Shown: positions 35,182-44,232 of the stretch, piece after piece | Layout of the letters: every line of letters begins with the position of its first letter | Position numbering within the stretch: the first letter of the stretch is position 1 | Assembly (NCBI GenBank): GCA_963662575.1 | Contig: OY759723.1 | Location: forward strand, 3,658,001 to 3,722,000 | Length of the DNA: 64,000 nt | Direction of reading: 5' to 3' | Source of the DNA: Bin5 sp963662575 | GTDB lineage: Bacteria; Chloroflexota; Anaerolineae; Caldilineales; Caldilineaceae | Notes under the pieces: model-generated | Database searches by the model: none | What the model was told of the DNA's origin: nothing | Seen by the model: only the letters and a program-made list of their open reading frames with translations | Translations under genes and position numbers: made by a program

Positions 35182-36543
35182 ATGCCTAACTTTCGGCTGC
35201 CAGTCCAGATCTTCCGGCGCTTTTCCTTTGCGCTACTTTTGCTAACCATTTGCCTGCTCGCGGGAGCATGCGGCCGCGAGGATGAGGACGAGTTTCTGTT
35301 CGCGCCGGACAGTCCGCCGGTCACACTCACCTATGTGGGGCCCAATGCATCTTTTGTTGATGAGCCTGAGCAGGCAGCCATCGAACGATTCCAGGAACTG
35401 GCGCCGAGCATAGAGGTCGACCGCCAGAACTATGGATTCAACCCCTCCAACTATTTGCTGGAGACGCCGCCCCCAGATGTTATGCTGGTCTGGGACAGTT
35501 ATGACCTGCGCAGCGCAGCCTCTCTGGGGCTGCTGTCCGACCTTTCGGAAATCTGGACCGAGGGAAATCTTACCGAGGCATACGGCAGGCGGTTCAGGGA
35601 TATCAGTCGCTTTGAGGGAACGCTGCGCTTGGTGCCGGCGGCTTTTAGTTGGTCAGGCATCTATTATAACCGGGAGGTTTTTGAACGCTACGGGCTGACC
35701 CCTCCGGCCACCTGGGAGGAATTCATACGGATCTGTGACACGCTCCTGGCCAATGGCATCACGCCGATGTCTCTGGCAGGTCAGAATCCCTTTGTCAGCG
35801 TACTCTGGTTTGACTATTTGAATTTGCGGTTGAACGGCCCCGACTTTCATCGCGAATTGATGGCAGGGCGGGTAGACTTCAACGACGTTCGTGTCGCGCG
35901 GGTTTGGGAAATGTGGAAATCGCTCTTGGATCGCGGCTATTTCGTTGAGAGGCCCGGCAGCACTTCGGAGATGAACAGTATGACTTCACTGATCCGCGGG
36001 GACGGTGACAGTCCACTTTCGTGGGAAAAGGCAGTGATGGCGTTGGCGCCTAATTTTAGCCTGGCCGACCTGCCACCTATTTTTGCGGATGAACTGGACT
36101 ATTTCCAGTTTCCTCAAATGGACCCTAATCTGCCGATGGGAGAGGTCTCCATCATTTTCGGCTACATTGTCCCGGCTGATGCGCTGAACCGAGCCGAAGC
36201 GGGGGCCTTCATTGGCTTTATGGGCTCTGTCGAGGCGCAAGAGTTGCAACTCAAAGGCATAAGCGAAGACGCGAGTAATGTCGGCTACGCGCCGGTGCAT
36301 CTTGAGATTGATAGGGATCTTCTCTCAGAGGCAGCGGAGAAGGGTAGCCAGATGGTGACCGGCGCCGACGAAATCAGCCCGCCTCTGTTCCTCGCGTTGC
36401 CCGATACCATGCGGGCAAGTTTCAATTCGGTGCTGAGACGGTTGTTTCTGAGTTCCAGCACTCCCCTGGAGGTCACTGAGATTCAACTGCTCTTGGAAGA
36501 GGGACGCCAAAAGTCAATCCAGCAGGGGGAGTTTGCTAACTAG
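35182..36543 (+). CDS. Extracellular solute-binding lipoprotein (sugar ABC type)
   Basis: A 453-residue family 1 binding protein. The signal peptide has a hydrophobic stretch ending in the lipobox LLAGACGRE. The core contains features typical of sugar binders: SWSGIYYNREVFERYGL followed by PPATWEEF, and a conserved FVSVLWFDYLNL pocket segment. There are no permease or ATPase genes on either side, so it is an orphan receptor or works with distant components. AGGAAAA precedes the ATG at 35182; earlier in-frame starts would place charged residues before the signal. Confidence 0.87.
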   Translation: MPNFRLPVQIFRRFSFALLLLTICLLAGACGREDEDEFLFAPDSPPVTLTYVGPNASFVDEPEQAAIERFQELAPSIEVDRQNYGFNPSNYLLETPPPDVMLVWDSYDLRSAASLGLLSDLSEIWTEGNLTEAYGRRFRDISRFEGTLRLVPAAFSWSGIYYNREVFERYGLTPPATWEEFIRICDTLLANGITPMSLAGQNPFVSVLWFDYLNLRLNGPDFHRELMAGRVDFNDVRVARVWEMWKSLLDRGYFVERPGSTSEMNSMTSLIRGDGDSPLSWEKAVMALAPNFSLADLPPIFADELDYFQFPQMDPNLPMGEVSIIFGYIVPADALNRAEAGAFIGFMGSVEAQELQLKGISEDASNVGYAPVHLEIDRDLLSEAAEKGSQMVTGADEISPPLFLALPDTMRASFNSVLRRLFLSSSTPLEVTEIQLLLEEGRQKSIQQGEFAN

Positions 36544-36597
36544 TCCTAACCCTTAGGTGTCTGCGCACCTTCTTCGTTTGCGACTTCAATTCACAGT

Positions 36598-37386
36598 TCA
36601 GCCAGCGAGCGCTTCTTCCTTCTGGCTGTCCATGACCTCAGCAATGCCGGGCCATTCACGCCAAATATCGGTGTAGGCGGCATATTCGTTGCCATCCACG
36701 TCTTTGTGACGAAGGCGTGTGATGACGGCGTGGCGCACGTTTGGGGAGCTGTTCGGGCCCCCTGTGTGGAACATCAGGTGGTGGGCGAGAATCAGGTCGC
36801 CGGCGTTTCCGGTAACCATTACCGGCCCTTCAGGAAGAGGGATATCGGGCCTGCCATTGGCCAACACTTCGTGGCCATTCTTCTGAAAATACTCTTCGAA
36901 GGCGCGATGGGATTTAGGCCAGACTGTGAAGTTGCCAGCGTTCTGCTCCAGCAGATCGACCAGGTAGACGACGGCAAAGGCTGTAAAGCCGCGTCCGTAG
37001 TAGCCTTTGGGCATGCCATTGGTTCCGCTGCCGATGCCATCAATATGCCCGCGCGGCTCTGGGGCGTCTTCGCCTAGCGAGAGCGGAAAACGTGGATATG
37101 GCTTAGCCTGTTTGAGGGGCATGACGTTGCCCTTCCCCATCAACTCCTCTGCGATTTCTATGACCGGTGACTTGTAGAACAGGTCCAATATGACCGGCGC
37201 TCGCAACAACTCCGCACAGTGGAAGGCTGACCGATTATTTTCCATATCTTCGCCACCGAGGCCGACCTCGCCGATCGAGTGATTGACGGCGCGCAACGCT
37301 TCGTCGAGCAGCACTTTGGGTACCACGCCGGGGATTTTTATGTAACCTTCATCGTGGAACTGGCGCTTCTGGGCAAGTGAAAGCAT
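36598..37386 (-). CDS. Phytanoyl-CoA dioxygenase (PhyH) family protein
   Basis: A 262-residue Fe(II)/2-oxoglutarate oxygenase: HxD at H114/D116 (RGHIDGIG), distal H207 (HHLMFHTGGPNSSPNVRH) and R218. It begins MLSLAQKRQFHDEGYIKIPG, a common PhyH opening. A clear promoter (TTGACG, 17-base spacer, TACGAT) lies upstream on this strand and AGGGAG is 8 bases from the ATG, so it is a self-contained transcription unit. It differs from the first three PhyH genes in that the HxD lacks the following aromatic patch. The substrate is unknown. Confidence 0.88.
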   Translation of the reverse strand: MLSLAQKRQFHDEGYIKIPGVVPKVLLDEALRAVNHSIGEVGLGGEDMENNRSAFHCAELLRAPVILDLFYKSPVIEIAEELMGKGNVMPLKQAKPYPRFPLSLGEDAPEPRGHIDGIGSGTNGMPKGYYGRGFTAFAVVYLVDLLEQNAGNFTVWPKSHRAFEEYFQKNGHEVLANGRPDIPLPEGPVMVTGNAGDLILAHHLMFHTGGPNSSPNVRHAVITRLRHKDVDGNEYAAYTDIWREWPGIAEVMDSQKEEALAG

Positions 37387-37427
37387 TGAAGTCTCCCTTT
37401 TTGTGTAAATGGGCAGATACCTGCAAA

Positions 37428-37456
37428 ATCGTACACAATTTAGGCGTTTGCGTCAA
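37428..37456 (-). promoter_or_regulatory. Sigma70-type promoter for PhyH gene
   Basis: On the - strand TTGACG (37451-37456), 17-base spacer, TACGAT (37428-37433), about 42 bases before the start codon. The promoter ends where repeat copy E begins. Confidence 0.6.
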
Positions 37457-37472
37457 TAGCGATGCCCTTAAG

Positions 37473-37610
37473 GGGTGCAGTCCACATATGGTGTGGGAAT
37501 AGCAGGGAGGGGAATTCATGCCGGCGGTGGCTGAAATTCTTCGCCGGCTTTGGGAGAGTCAGAGGGCAGGCACAAGGCCTGCCCCTACCGTCCGCTGAAC
37601 TGAGGCGATG
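37473..37610 (+). repeat. Partial copy of the MITE-like repeat
   Basis: Matches the left half of the element at 25666-25953: GGGTGCAGTCCACAT, GGGAATAG, GGAGGGGAATTCATGCC and a GCCGGCTTTGG segment, then one hairpin with loop ACAAG and CTACC (37564-37589) and a shared GAGGCGAT tail. The right inverted end is absent, so it looks truncated or shorter. Confidence 0.7.
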
Positions 37611-37832
37611 TCGTGCTGACTAAACAGCGATGCAGGTCTCTTGATCCGGGACCAGGCAGAAGCCGAGGCTGTTGGCAGGAGATGGCCAATTTAACTTCCA
37701 GTCGAAAATAGTATTCGATGCAGGTGATATCCAGATGAAGCTCCAGATTTGAACCGGCTGAACGCCTGTATTATCATGGTTTCCAGGAGTGATTCTGAGA
37801 AACTGAACTGCCACAGGAGTACTATCCTCTTT

Positions 37833-38639
37833 ATGCAGACGCCCAACTTGAACAACGCACTCGACTTTTCGGGCAAGGTTAGTCTCATCACCGGCGGCAG
37901 CCGGGGAATCGGCGCGGGCATCGCGCGGCGCTTCGCAGAGGCGGGAGGGTCGGTGGTGGTGAGCTATGTCAAGGGAGAGCAGGCCGCGCAAGAGGTCGTC
38001 GCGCAGATCCGCGCGGCAAATGGGCAGGCTCAGGCCATTCAAGCCGACGTGACTCTTGCGACCGACGTGGACCGAATGATTTCGCACGTTGTGGAACAGT
38101 ACGGACGGCTGGATGTGCTGGTAAATAACGCCGGCACCTATCCGGTTTCAGCGCTACTGGAGGTGAGTGACGCGGAATGGGAGCAGGTAGTGGCCGCAAA
38201 TCTGACCGGAACTCATCTCTGCACACAGCGGGCGGCTCGAGCAATGGCGGCACTCTCGGCGCAGGCGGAAGGCGAACAAGGCAGCTTGACAATAGTCAAC
38301 ATTTCTTCGATTGAAGCCACCTCGACAGCTTTTGCACACAGTCACTATTCCGCAGCTAAAGCCGGTGTGGAGCAGTATACGCGCAGCGCAGCCTTGGAAC
38401 TGGCTGGGCATGGAATCCGAGTCAATGCGGTGGCGCCCGGTCTAATAGATCGGCCCGGGCTGGCACAAGAATGGCCGGAAGGAGTGCGGAGCTGGCAGGC
38501 GCGGGTTCCGCTGGCGCGTCTTGGAACAGTGGAAGATATTGCCGACGCTTGCATCTTCCTCGCCTCTCCTCTGGCTCGCTGGATTACCGGCGCAACACTC
38601 ACTGTTGACGGCGGCATTCAGGTTGCGCCAGCATTTTAA
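37833..38639 (+). CDS. SDR family oxidoreductase
   Basis: A 268-residue classical short-chain dehydrogenase/reductase. Cofactor motif TGGSRGIGAGIARR (residues about 22-35), NNAG in the LVNNAGTYPV segment, catalytic YSAAKAG, and the VNAVAPG block. The IGAGIARRF wording fits an NAD(P)-dependent alcohol or 3-oxoacyl reductase type. The ATG at 37833 places the Rossmann motif at the usual distance; upstream in-frame starts add non-conserved residues. AGGAG is about 14 bases upstream. Cupin (DUF985) and VOC genes follow closely. Confidence 0.86.
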   Translation: MQTPNLNNALDFSGKVSLITGGSRGIGAGIARRFAEAGGSVVVSYVKGEQAAQEVVAQIRAANGQAQAIQADVTLATDVDRMISHVVEQYGRLDVLVNNAGTYPVSALLEVSDAEWEQVVAANLTGTHLCTQRAARAMAALSAQAEGEQGSLTIVNISSIEATSTAFAHSHYSAAKAGVEQYTRSAALELAGHGIRVNAVAPGLIDRPGLAQEWPEGVRSWQARVPLARLGTVEDIADACIFLASPLARWITGATLTVDGGIQVAPAF

Positions 38640-38645
38640 AAGACT

Positions 38646-39167
38646 ATGCGAAACTCAGATCTTACAGCCGCCGAAGTCATCCGCATTCTCGACCTGAAAC
38701 CTCTGCCGGTGGAGGGTGGTTATTATTGTCAGACCTACCTCGGTGATTTACGACTGCCCAAAGAGATATTGCCCGCTTCAATCAAGTCAGACCGGGCGGC
38801 GGCGTCGGTCATCTACTACCTGCTGACTGCAGACACGAAGTCCCGCTTGCATCGTCTCGAAATTGATGAAGTCTGGCATTATTATATGGGAGACGAGGTT
38901 GAGTTGTGTGTGTTTGGGTCTGGTGTTGACTACGCGAAACACACTTTGGGACATGACTTGCTGGAGGGCCAGTTCGTTCAGGCGCTCGTCCCAGCTCACA
39001 GTTGGTTTGGCGCCCGATTGCGCACTGGCGGCAAGTGGGCGCTTATGGGCTGCTCACTTGCGCCAGCCTACAGCGATGAAGACTTCTCGCTGCCGGACGA
39101 TGCAGAGTTTGCCTCGCTGCTGGCTCGCTTTCCAAACCAGCATGAATTACTCTACGACCTGCGCTGA
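38646..39167 (+). CDS. DUF985 cupin protein
   Basis: A 173-residue DUF985/cupin_5-type protein: VEGGYYCQTYLGD, SVIYYLLTADTKSRLHRLEIDEVWHYYMGD and ALVPAHSWFGARL are the conserved beta-barrel blocks. The His pair in SRLHRLEIDEVWHYY is positioned as cupin metal ligands. Family function is poorly characterised. It starts 6 bases after the SDR stop, so it is translationally close to it. I see no clear ribosome site. Confidence 0.86.
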   Translation: MRNSDLTAAEVIRILDLKPLPVEGGYYCQTYLGDLRLPKEILPASIKSDRAAASVIYYLLTADTKSRLHRLEIDEVWHYYMGDEVELCVFGSGVDYAKHTLGHDLLEGQFVQALVPAHSWFGARLRTGGKWALMGCSLAPAYSDEDFSLPDDAEFASLLARFPNQHELLYDLR

Positions 39168-39214
39168 AGCTGCGACGGCCGAACTTGAATAGCCAAGGCA
39201 AGGAGACTGCCGCC

Positions 39215-39577
39215 ATGCGTCCGCTTGTAGAACTCGCGTTGTTTACCAGTGATGTACCGTCTCTTGTTGTCTTCTACGAGGATCTGCTCGGCGGAGCGCC
39301 AGCATTCCAGTCAGAGCAAATGGCTCTGTTTCAATTGGATGGTCTCCACATTTTGATTCATCACAAGAGTCCTGACAGTCCTGACTATGAAGTTGACGCA
39401 GGTGGTCCTCCAAACGAGGATCACTTTGCGATCGCAGTGAAGGCCTTGGACACTGTATGGTCGGAGAGTTACTTTGGCGAGGTTGCAGGCGCGATAGCTC
39501 CGTCAACCTACCCTTGGGGCCGGTCCGCCTATACCCGTGATCCAGACGGCCGCCTGGTCGAAGTCCAGGAAAAGTAG
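39215..39577 (+). CDS. VOC (glyoxalase-fold) family protein
   Basis: A 120-residue vicinal-oxygen-chelate protein: opening VELALFTSDVPSLVVFYEDLLG and closing RSAYTRDPDGRLVEVQE, the paired beta-alpha-beta modules of the fold. Possible metal residues include HH in LIHHKSP and the C-terminal Glu. It is third in a run after SDR and DUF985 cupin genes. AAGGAG is 11 bases upstream of the ATG at 39215. Possible roles are isomerase, lyase or antibiotic/aldehyde binding; not assignable. Confidence 0.82.
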   Translation: MRPLVELALFTSDVPSLVVFYEDLLGGAPAFQSEQMALFQLDGLHILIHHKSPDSPDYEVDAGGPPNEDHFAIAVKALDTVWSESYFGEVAGAIAPSTYPWGRSAYTRDPDGRLVEVQEK

Positions 39578-39850
39578 CCGCATTTTTGTCGGTCTTAGCG
39601 CGGCGGCATGCTTGAAGCTTGCGGCACTTGCGCCGGCGCATGGCTCAATAGCGGAATGTCCAATTGAACGCTGCTGGGCTGCCACTTTCGCGTCATGCGG
39701 TCCACAGACTTTCAGAAGCACTAGTCATCGCCGATTCTTGGAATTTCGGAACTGGCAATCCGTTGTCTTCTCGGCGGACGCCATCTGCATTGGTCTTTTT
39801 GACCACACCAGACCACGACTCGGAATTGGGTGCTGTGCAGTCCGCACTTT

Positions 39851-39878
39851 TTGGATTCAGCCAGGATTGTGCTAGACT
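39851..39878 (+). promoter_or_regulatory. Candidate promoter in the gap before the RIO kinase
   Basis: TTGGAT, 16-base spacer, TAGACT. About 15 bases downstream is a perfect hairpin GTCTGCC-C-GGCAGAC. A ribosome site AAAGGAGG follows at 39943-39950. Confidence 0.35.
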
Positions 39879-39956
39879 CTTTTCGATCTACGTCTGCCCG
39901 GCAGACGAAGGTCACTCGGTCTTTCTTCGAAGAATCTTAGCGAAAGGAGGCTCCAT

Positions 39957-40019
39957 ATGAGTGAAGTGAAAAACGTAGAGAGTGTCACGGGTATCTGCCT
40001 GCATATGGAGCGTAACTAG
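39957..40019 (+). CDS. Candidate 20-residue ORF with near-perfect ribosome site
   Basis: ATG at 39957 is preceded by AAAGGAGG at 6 bases, about as good a ribosome site as any in this window. The peptide MSEVKNVESVTGICLHMERN ends in TAG. If the amber codon were read through, the same frame stays open to TAA at 40290-40292 (about 111 residues), with a later part containing KRKPLPCRSDRCDG. I recognise neither part. Downstream are stem-loops at 40029-40073, 40106-40119 and 40122-40132 and a T6 run at 40146. It could be a leader peptide, a small gene or a decayed gene. Confidence 0.35.
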   Translation: MSEVKNVESVTGICLHMERN

Positions 40020-40376
40020 CTAGAGTTCCTGAAGCGCTCGTTTGGAAAGCTCCTGCTTCGCGAGCGGTTTCAGCAGATTTCTGGTAAGCTACCGAACCAC
40101 CTGTCCCTCGATTTCGAGGCTGTAGGCGCTACCCCGCCCGCGGCCTTTTTTGATCCCCATAAACGCAAACCTCTTCCGTGCCGGTCGGACCGTTGCGATG
40201 GTAACCTGCCAAACGGGAAAAGGGCCGCCAAGGCAGACCATTGCACTCGACCGGGTCTCCAGACCTGCCTATACTTCCTTCTGTTTGGGTAACTACTACC
40301 AAGCTGTAGGCAGTGCCTGTCTTGACCAGCCCGTTATCGCCGCGGCTGTTCAGCCTCTCTCATCGTGCATTTGCCG

Positions 40377-40502
40377 GCAGCCGCCACTTTGGATGAGCCG
40401 CACAGCTGGAACTACGCAGAACGGTGGGTGAGGGATGGTTTTGGGCGGGGGCGTTGCGGGGGCGGAGCCCCTGCACAAGGGAGGGCCGCAGGCCCGACCG
40501 CC
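40377..40502 (+). repeat. Dispersed structured repeat, copy B
   Basis: Second copy of the roughly 125-bp repeat (see 7846 and 47629). Hairpins here are GGGGC-GGA-GCCCC and GGGCC-GCA-GGCCC; the end is GACCGCC. It closely matches copy C in the first half (GGCAGCCGCCACTTTGGATG). It abuts the RIO kinase gene, and the upstream in-frame start codons of that gene would fall inside it. Confidence 0.85.
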
Positions 40503-40541
40503 CATATGCAAAGAGAAAGTATTGCGGAGCGAGTGAAACAC

Positions 40542-41795
40542 ATGCCACGCCCGAGTCAAGGGTGGAATTGGCTGGGTCGTTATCTGTTTGAAAGCAAGTA
40601 CAAAGAAGCAGCACAGACGCGATTCTCTGTGCCCCAAAACATGGACGGTCAAACCTTGGAAAACCAAGAACACGAAAACATGGAAACTTGGCAGCAGTAC
40701 GAACAGCAGCATGAAGGGAATACGGAAGATTTGGACAGCCATTGGGAGGAGGAGGAAGCGGACCTGGAATATTTCCGGAAAAAGTTCCGTCTCAGCCATC
40801 GCACCTATCGAGCTCCTCGAGATCCCAGAAACGAAAGACAGAGATTCGAGGCCCATCGCGCCGAGGTTCAGAAGGTGGCCGAAGTGGCTGACCTGGATAA
40901 CGTTTGGGAGACAACCTATACTCCCGCGCGCTATGAAGGCATCTTTCTGAAAGACTCTATGCAACCCTTCTTCGAACAGGATCAGGTGGTGGACATCATG
41001 GCGCTGGTCAAAGGAGGGAAGGAGGCAAGTGTCTATCTGTGCAAGGCACATCATTCAGTGGGTGTGGACTGGATTGCCGCCAAAGTTTACCGGCCCCGCC
41101 AGTTCCGGAACTTGCGCAACGATGCACTATACCGGGAGGGCCGCAACTTTCTCACAGCTGAAGACGGGCGGCCTCAGGCTGTCAAGGCGCGCGATGAACG
41201 GACTGCGAGAGCTGTCAAAAAGAAGACGGCTTTTGGGACGAAAGTACGCCATACGTCCTGGCTGATGTACGAATTTTCCACATTGCAGGAGCTTCACAAG
41301 GCCGGCGTGCCTGTACCGATGCCTTACGGCGTGGGAGATAACGCGATTCTGATGGAGTACATTGGTGACGAACGAATGGCGGCGCCAACCCTGAATGAGG
41401 TCAGGATTGACGAAGAAGAAGTTTTACCGCTATTTGAGATCACGCGACAGAGCATTGCTACCATGTTACGACTCGGCTTTGTGCACGGTGACTTGTCGGC
41501 CTACAACATCCTCTACTGGCAGGGCGAGATCAAGCTGATCGACTTTCCGCAGGTGATTGATACCCATTCAAATCAGAGCGCACAAGCTGTGCTTAACAGA
41601 GATGTGATGCGTGTATGCCAGTACTTCCGGCGCTACGGACTCCAGGTAGATCACAACCAGTTGGCCGAAGAACTGTGGGAACGCTATGCCGCGCCTGACC
41701 CGGACGACGTGGCTGCGGATCTGTCACTACTTGCAGATGATGAGGTAGAGGACGAGCTAGAGGATGAGAATGAGGAGGACGAAGAGTTAGTATAG
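40542..41795 (+). CDS. RIO-type atypical protein kinase
   Basis: A 417-residue kinase of the RIO family. ATP-binding and catalytic parts are intact: ALVKGGKEASVYLCK (nucleotide loop), the invariant Lys in IAAKVYRP, the hinge region ILMEYIGDE, the catalytic loop FVHGDLSAYNILYW and the metal Asp in IDFPQVID. A 16-residue Glu/Asp-rich tail ends the protein. RIO kinases are near universal in archaea and eukaryotes and occur in scattered bacteria. The start is uncertain (ATGs at 40506 and 40542); 40542 has GGAG upstream and lies outside the adjacent repeat. Function in bacteria is unsettled. Confidence 0.88.
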   Translation: MPRPSQGWNWLGRYLFESKYKEAAQTRFSVPQNMDGQTLENQEHENMETWQQYEQQHEGNTEDLDSHWEEEEADLEYFRKKFRLSHRTYRAPRDPRNERQRFEAHRAEVQKVAEVADLDNVWETTYTPARYEGIFLKDSMQPFFEQDQVVDIMALVKGGKEASVYLCKAHHSVGVDWIAAKVYRPRQFRNLRNDALYREGRNFLTAEDGRPQAVKARDERTARAVKKKTAFGTKVRHTSWLMYEFSTLQELHKAGVPVPMPYGVGDNAILMEYIGDERMAAPTLNEVRIDEEEVLPLFEITRQSIATMLRLGFVHGDLSAYNILYWQGEIKLIDFPQVIDTHSNQSAQAVLNRDVMRVCQYFRRYGLQVDHNQLAEELWERYAAPDPDDVAADLSLLADDEVEDELEDENEEDEELV

Positions 41796-41829
41796 TGAAG
41801 GTTTGACGGGGCGCGGCCCGGCGCCTTTG

Positions 41830-44232
41830 TTACCAGGGCAAGCGCCGAATGTCCCTTCTCATAGCCCGCCAGAGTTCCGCGGCGCGGAAGAGCGCGTCCG
41901 AGCGAACCGTGTCGGTGCCATATCTTTCCAGGCTTACAGCCGCGGTCAGGCCGATGACGTTGCGCGTAAGTCGGCGGCGTCGCTCCGGCTCCGTTTCATG
42001 GTCGGCCAAATGGGCCGACAGTTCGCGCCCATACTCCAGTTCGGTCTGGTTCGGCCGGTGGGGCCAGCCGATGCGCCGCCCCCAAGCCAGGAGACCCAGC
42101 CACGGGTCCTGAGGCCTGCGCTCGAACCAGCTTCCCAGGAGATACAGCAGACCTGCCAGGGGAAGCAGCCAGAACAGCATCTGCCAGTTCCAGGTCCAGG
42201 TGTCTTCAGCAAGATCTTCCACCGTGTCTGTCTGGGGCCGGCTGGTGAAACTGTCTGGCGCGGGACGCAACGTCGCCTGCCGCTGCAGTGAAGGCCTACC
42301 CGCGGTGGGCTCGAACGGGACCCAACCGATTTCAGGCAGGTAGACTTCCGGCCATGAGTGGGATTCTGCCTCGGTAATTGTCCATTCACCCGACTCCAGG
42401 TCCCAATAGCCGCCAATATGGCCGGTGGCAAAACGGGTTGGGAGCCCGTTCAAGCGGGCAAGGACAGCGAAGGCGGTGGTGTAGTAGTCGCAATACCCTT
42501 GCCGCAGATCGAACATGAAAAAGTCGGCAACATCGGCGCCGGGCGGTGGCGCCGGTACCTCGAGATTGTATTCGATGCCACGCAGATAGGACTCGATCGA
42601 CTCGGCGATTGCAAAGGGCCCGGACTGGTCGGCGGCGAGACGGTCTGCCAAATTGCGAGTTCTAACGGTTATAGATTCTGGCAGGCGCAGGTGGGGGGCC
42701 ATCTCCGGCGGCAGTTCTGCCGCACCATCGCCCCATGCCGGCAACGCGCGCAAACTCTCGATCGACATTGCCGGTACGAAGGATACGACTTCGAACCTAT
42801 CCACCGGTCCTTCGTCCGACCAGATGGAAACCAGGTCATCGAACGAACGCCGTTCCAATTCGTAGTCCACTCGGAACTCGGACGGCTCGCCAGCGGCCGG
42901 CAAGACGGCGGTCGGCGCTGTCAGCCGCACTCTTTGCGTCAGTGGAACGCGCCCGGGCCACTCCTCTTCGCTGCGCCAGGCACGACTGGCCGGAAAAGCC
43001 GCATCTCGCTCGTGGCCGCTGTTATTCCAGCCGCGTCCATCATAATTTACAAACGTGCCTCGCCGCATATAGAGCCGGGGCGGCAAATCCCCCATCTCCG
43101 TGATGGCGCCAAAGGGATAGTTGGTAGATACGCGCATCACTTCATAGCGCCCCAATTCAACGCCGCCTTCGAGTAGGAAGCGGTTGGGCAGACCACTGCC
43201 GAGGCGGCCCATGCCCCTTCTCCCTCCCTTCAAGTCGGGAAACATCCTTTCCGTGACATTGTCTACCGAATCGTACACCGGTGTCATTGTCTGGTAGACC
43301 CTATATGCCAATGGGCGGATTACCACGTTGGGCATGAATCCTGCCAGCAGCACTAACAACGCGCCGGCTGCACCGACCGAAAGCATACGATCCATCAGTA
43401 ACATGGGGCTGAAGTCAGATCTGTGTCTGACCCAGATCCTCTCCAGCCGTTGCTGATCCAGCAGGACATGCAACAAGAGTGTGGCGGAGAACCCTATCAA
43501 AATGAGGAGGCGGCTCTGGCGGCCATAGAATAGAAACATCGCCAACACCCACAGGGCCGGCGTGCCCACGATGAGCCCGTTGCGAGTCGAAAGCGCGAGC
43601 AAGGCCGTGGCTCCGCCCAGCAGCCACAAGACTACGCCAAAAAGAGAAAGGAAAACAAAGTCATCCTGGTAGGCGCCTCCTGCCTGCACACCCTCAGCCC
43701 AATCTGTGTATCGCCACAGAAGGCTGTCCAAATCGGCCTCCACACCTGTGGCCAGCTCAAGCAAATTACTGGTGTTAATTGCTCGCCAGAGATCGATTGG
43801 TCCTGGAATCCAGTGAACAAGCACTTGCGAAAGGGTCACGACGCCGATGCCGACCCATAGCAGGAATCCCAGGCCGTAAGCTGTCCAGATTGCGATTCCC
43901 AGAAGGCGGCTGCGCGCGGGAGAAATTGCCGGGTCACCCGTCTCCGATTGCAGCCCTACGGGTCGGTTGCGGACTCGCGTAACCCAGTTGCGCAGGCGGC
44001 TTACAAGCCACCAGCCGCATAACAGACTGAAGAAGACGACCCATTCCAGATCGACTCGAACGCGGCCGAGATCGATCCAACCGGCTTCCCGAATTGCGAT
44101 GGCAGGCAGCAAGGCCAGAAGGAGCCCTACCACCAGGACCATCCATCCCAAAGGGGGACGATAGCGATCGGCCGCTGCTGAAAGCATCCGTACAACTATG
44201 TGCCGTTCTTCAGGTACGTATTCGAAGGTCAA
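41830..44232 (-). CDS. Transglutaminase-like membrane protein (TgpA type)
   Basis: An 800-residue protein with about eight N-terminal and one C-terminal membrane segments and a transglutaminase-like domain between them. The core is GYCDYYTTAFAVLARLNGLP with the catalytic Cys, then ESHSWPEVYLP carrying His, and GWVPFEPTAGRP. The N-terminal part is a DUF3488/TgpA membrane domain. Some family members act as extracytoplasmic cysteine proteases or transglutaminases. It begins with a 4-base overlap (ATGA) with the DUF58 gene upstream, so the two proteins are made together, as commonly seen in bacteria. Confidence 0.89.
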   Translation of the reverse strand: MTFEYVPEERHIVVRMLSAAADRYRPPLGWMVLVVGLLLALLPAIAIREAGWIDLGRVRVDLEWVVFFSLLCGWWLVSRLRNWVTRVRNRPVGLQSETGDPAISPARSRLLGIAIWTAYGLGFLLWVGIGVVTLSQVLVHWIPGPIDLWRAINTSNLLELATGVEADLDSLLWRYTDWAEGVQAGGAYQDDFVFLSLFGVVLWLLGGATALLALSTRNGLIVGTPALWVLAMFLFYGRQSRLLILIGFSATLLLHVLLDQQRLERIWVRHRSDFSPMLLMDRMLSVGAAGALLVLLAGFMPNVVIRPLAYRVYQTMTPVYDSVDNVTERMFPDLKGGRRGMGRLGSGLPNRFLLEGGVELGRYEVMRVSTNYPFGAITEMGDLPPRLYMRRGTFVNYDGRGWNNSGHERDAAFPASRAWRSEEEWPGRVPLTQRVRLTAPTAVLPAAGEPSEFRVDYELERRSFDDLVSIWSDEGPVDRFEVVSFVPAMSIESLRALPAWGDGAAELPPEMAPHLRLPESITVRTRNLADRLAADQSGPFAIAESIESYLRGIEYNLEVPAPPPGADVADFFMFDLRQGYCDYYTTAFAVLARLNGLPTRFATGHIGGYWDLESGEWTITEAESHSWPEVYLPEIGWVPFEPTAGRPSLQRQATLRPAPDSFTSRPQTDTVEDLAEDTWTWNWQMLFWLLPLAGLLYLLGSWFERRPQDPWLGLLAWGRRIGWPHRPNQTELEYGRELSAHLADHETEPERRRRLTRNVIGLTAAVSLERYGTDTVRSDALFRAAELWRAMRRDIRRLPW

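Noticed and set aside
39664..39960. 98-codon frame in the gap before the RIO kinase
   Set aside because: No start signal, no recognised domain and it ends across the strong ribosome site at 39943.
40021..40300. RNase P RNA, SRP RNA or tmRNA in the structured gap
   Set aside because: I looked for the conserved cores and did not find them; only weak, short resemblances.
40150..40431. 93-codon frame ending in repeat copy B
   Set aside because: Its end is translated from the dispersed repeat; the same type of end occurs in a frame at copy C.
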